From positions 1 through 13,499 of the forward strand of contig JAJQGR010000023.1 in the NCBI GenBank assembly GCA_021200345.1: 13,499 bases of DNA. The letters are read 5' to 3'. This DNA is from Lachnospiraceae bacterium. GTDB taxonomy: Bacteria > Bacillota > Clostridia > Lachnospirales > Lachnospiraceae. Shown here piece after piece: positions 12,899 through 13,499 of this stretch. The notes beneath the pieces were generated by a model. That model had not been told where the DNA came from. It saw only the letters and a list, made by a program, of their open reading frames with translations, and made no database searches. The position numbers and the translations under genes are program-made. Every line of letters begins with the position of its first letter. Within the stretch, counting starts at the first letter, position 1.

Positions 12899-13291
12899 AT
12901 GAATACAATAGAGGCAATTAATATTTTGGAGGAATATGGATTAAGAGAAAAGGCGGAGGCTGAATGTAAAAGGAAAAAATTGGATAAAGTACCATATGAT
13001 ATGATGGGCCATCATAAGGTTTATTGTCAATTCTTAAACGACAAGTGTACTGAAATCAAACTAAGATGCGATGATATGAAAAAAGTTAGATGTCTTAAAT
13101 GGGATGAAGTGATAGGCAAACCTGATTATGAAGATTGTGCCTATGCCTTTATTGATTTAAAAAAAAGAGGCGTTTGCTCGAATTGTGAGTTAGGCAAGGA
13201 GATTGAGGAAAAATCTAAGGAAATGGATCGCTTAAATGAAGCAATAGAAACTTTGCGTAAGGTGGCCATTCACGATTATGATAACAGATGA
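12899..13291 (+). CDS. Unrecognised 130-aa cysteine-rich protein
   Basis: This small protein has eight cysteines (residues 23, 43, 50, 57, 65, 80, 93 and 96), including a CSNC pair at 93-96 and HH at 38-39, which suggests one or two bound zinc ions or an iron-sulphur site. The N-terminus starts MNTIEAINILEEYGLREKAE (helical) and the C-terminus (about 99-122) is a charged helix with coiled-coil character (IEEKSKEMDRLNEAIETLRK). I know no family that fits. It starts 49 bases after the 575-aa gene with only a weak AGAGG before it, and the AT-rich TATAATATAAT just upstream (12887-12897) could instead be a -10, so it may have its own promoter. Its base composition and strand match the preceding genes, so I treat it as the last member of the operon. 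Confidence 0.68.
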   Translation: MNTIEAINILEEYGLREKAEAECKRKKLDKVPYDMMGHHKVYCQFLNDKCTEIKLRCDDMKKVRCLKWDEVIGKPDYEDCAYAFIDLKKRGVCSNCELGKEIEEKSKEMDRLNEAIETLRKVAIHDYDNR

Positions 13292-13347
13292 ATTTTGTTA
13301 GATATAAGCGTAAAAGTCTAGAGAAATGTGATCCCCGTGGTCAGTGT
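13292..13347. other. Spacer between the cysteine-rich gene and the hairpin array
   Basis: About 55 bases, AT-rich at first and then more GC-rich from 13331, with no gene and no classical terminator for the operon. Composition changes sharply at about 13330, which may be the right limit of the AT-rich cargo. Confidence 0.4.
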
Positions 13348-13496
13348 CCAGAGGTGAAACCTTTGGTCGGGAGTGCAGAGGGCAGACAGCTCTTTGCTCT
13401 GGGTGCAGGGGCGACGCGTCCTGCTAGGGTTAAGGGGCAAAGCTCCTTAGCAGGTTGAGGGCGGCAGCCTCATCGGGTCAAGGGTGAAACGCCTTG
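13348..13496. repeat. Tandem array of six short hairpins with non-identical arms
   Basis: Six hairpins follow head to tail: 13348-13366 (CCAGAGGT/ACCTTTGG), 13376-13396 (CAGAGGGC/GCTCTTTG), 13405-13424 (GCAGGGGC/GC(G)TCCTGC), 13431-13449 (TAAGGGGC/GCTCCTTA), 13456-13472 (TGAGG(G)C/GCCTCA) and 13479-13496 (CAAGGGT/AC(G)CCTTG). Loops are 3-5 bases, mostly GAA/AAA-like. Linkers are 6-9 bases and four of the five end in GGGT or AGGT. The spacing of starts is 23-29 bases. Arms differ between units but both sides change together, including G-U pairs. The array reaches the window edge and may continue. Confidence 0.75.
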
Positions 13497-13499
13497 GCG

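Noticed and set aside
13348..13496. CRISPR array or type III toxin-antitoxin RNA repeats
   Set aside because: Neither identical repeats nor unique spacers are seen; the stems vary and the linkers are short. ToxI-type repeats are near-identical, and no ToxN-like gene is next to the array in this window.

Overview
The window looks like a chromosome segment of a gut-type Clostridia (Lachnospiraceae-like) genome, carrying a composite, degraded integrative/conjugative element with an AT-rich accessory operon at its far end. The lineage call rests on three things. A GlgB start and a manganese-catalase/CotJC-type protein of the clostridial kind lie in the left flank. The transfer genes are of the Tn1549/CTn type (DUF6017, DUF5348, PcfB, CD1115-family VirD4, Maff2). 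Gene starts use strong AGGAGG-type ribosome binding sites.

Region by region. (1) 1-1366 is resident chromosome: the start of glgB on the minus strand, a divergent TetR-type regulator gene preceded by a ~54-bp tandem duplication, and the C-terminal end of a Mn-catalase/CotJC gene cut off abruptly near 1366. (2) 1367-5577 is the left part of a Tn1549-like conjugative module: a terminator and long inverted repeat, a HTH/DUF6017 replication-type protein, DUF5348 protein, PcfB, VirD4-like coupling protein, a hairpin-rich leader and a truncated Maff2. The rest of the transfer machinery (VirB4, relaxase, integrase) is absent from the window. (3) About 5578-8540 is a different mobile-element module: a small Xre regulator overlapping tnpV, a 288-aa Xre regulator on the other strand with its own palindromic operator, and two small overlapping genes of the kind carried by clostridial conjugative transposons. 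(4) 8541-13291 is visibly more AT-rich and reads as one operon: a WYL-domain regulator, a 426-aa protein with hydrophobic segments and a TLGHDP motif, a 575-aa protein with a helical N-terminus and a repeated beta-rich, propeller-like C-terminus, and a 130-aa cysteine-rich protein. (5) 13348-13496 is a tandem array of six short hairpins whose arms differ in sequence but keep pairing.

How the genes may work together. PcfB and VirD4 would have brought relaxase-bound DNA to a type IV secretion channel, but the module is too incomplete here to transfer itself. The WYL gene, with three nested palindromes over its promoter region, probably controls itself and the three downstream genes. Its overlapping or closely spaced genes, different base composition, position on a mobile element and WYL-type regulator are the pattern seen for anti-phage or stress-response islands (BrxR/CapW-type control). 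This operon is the best candidate for an undescribed system, and its function is inference only.
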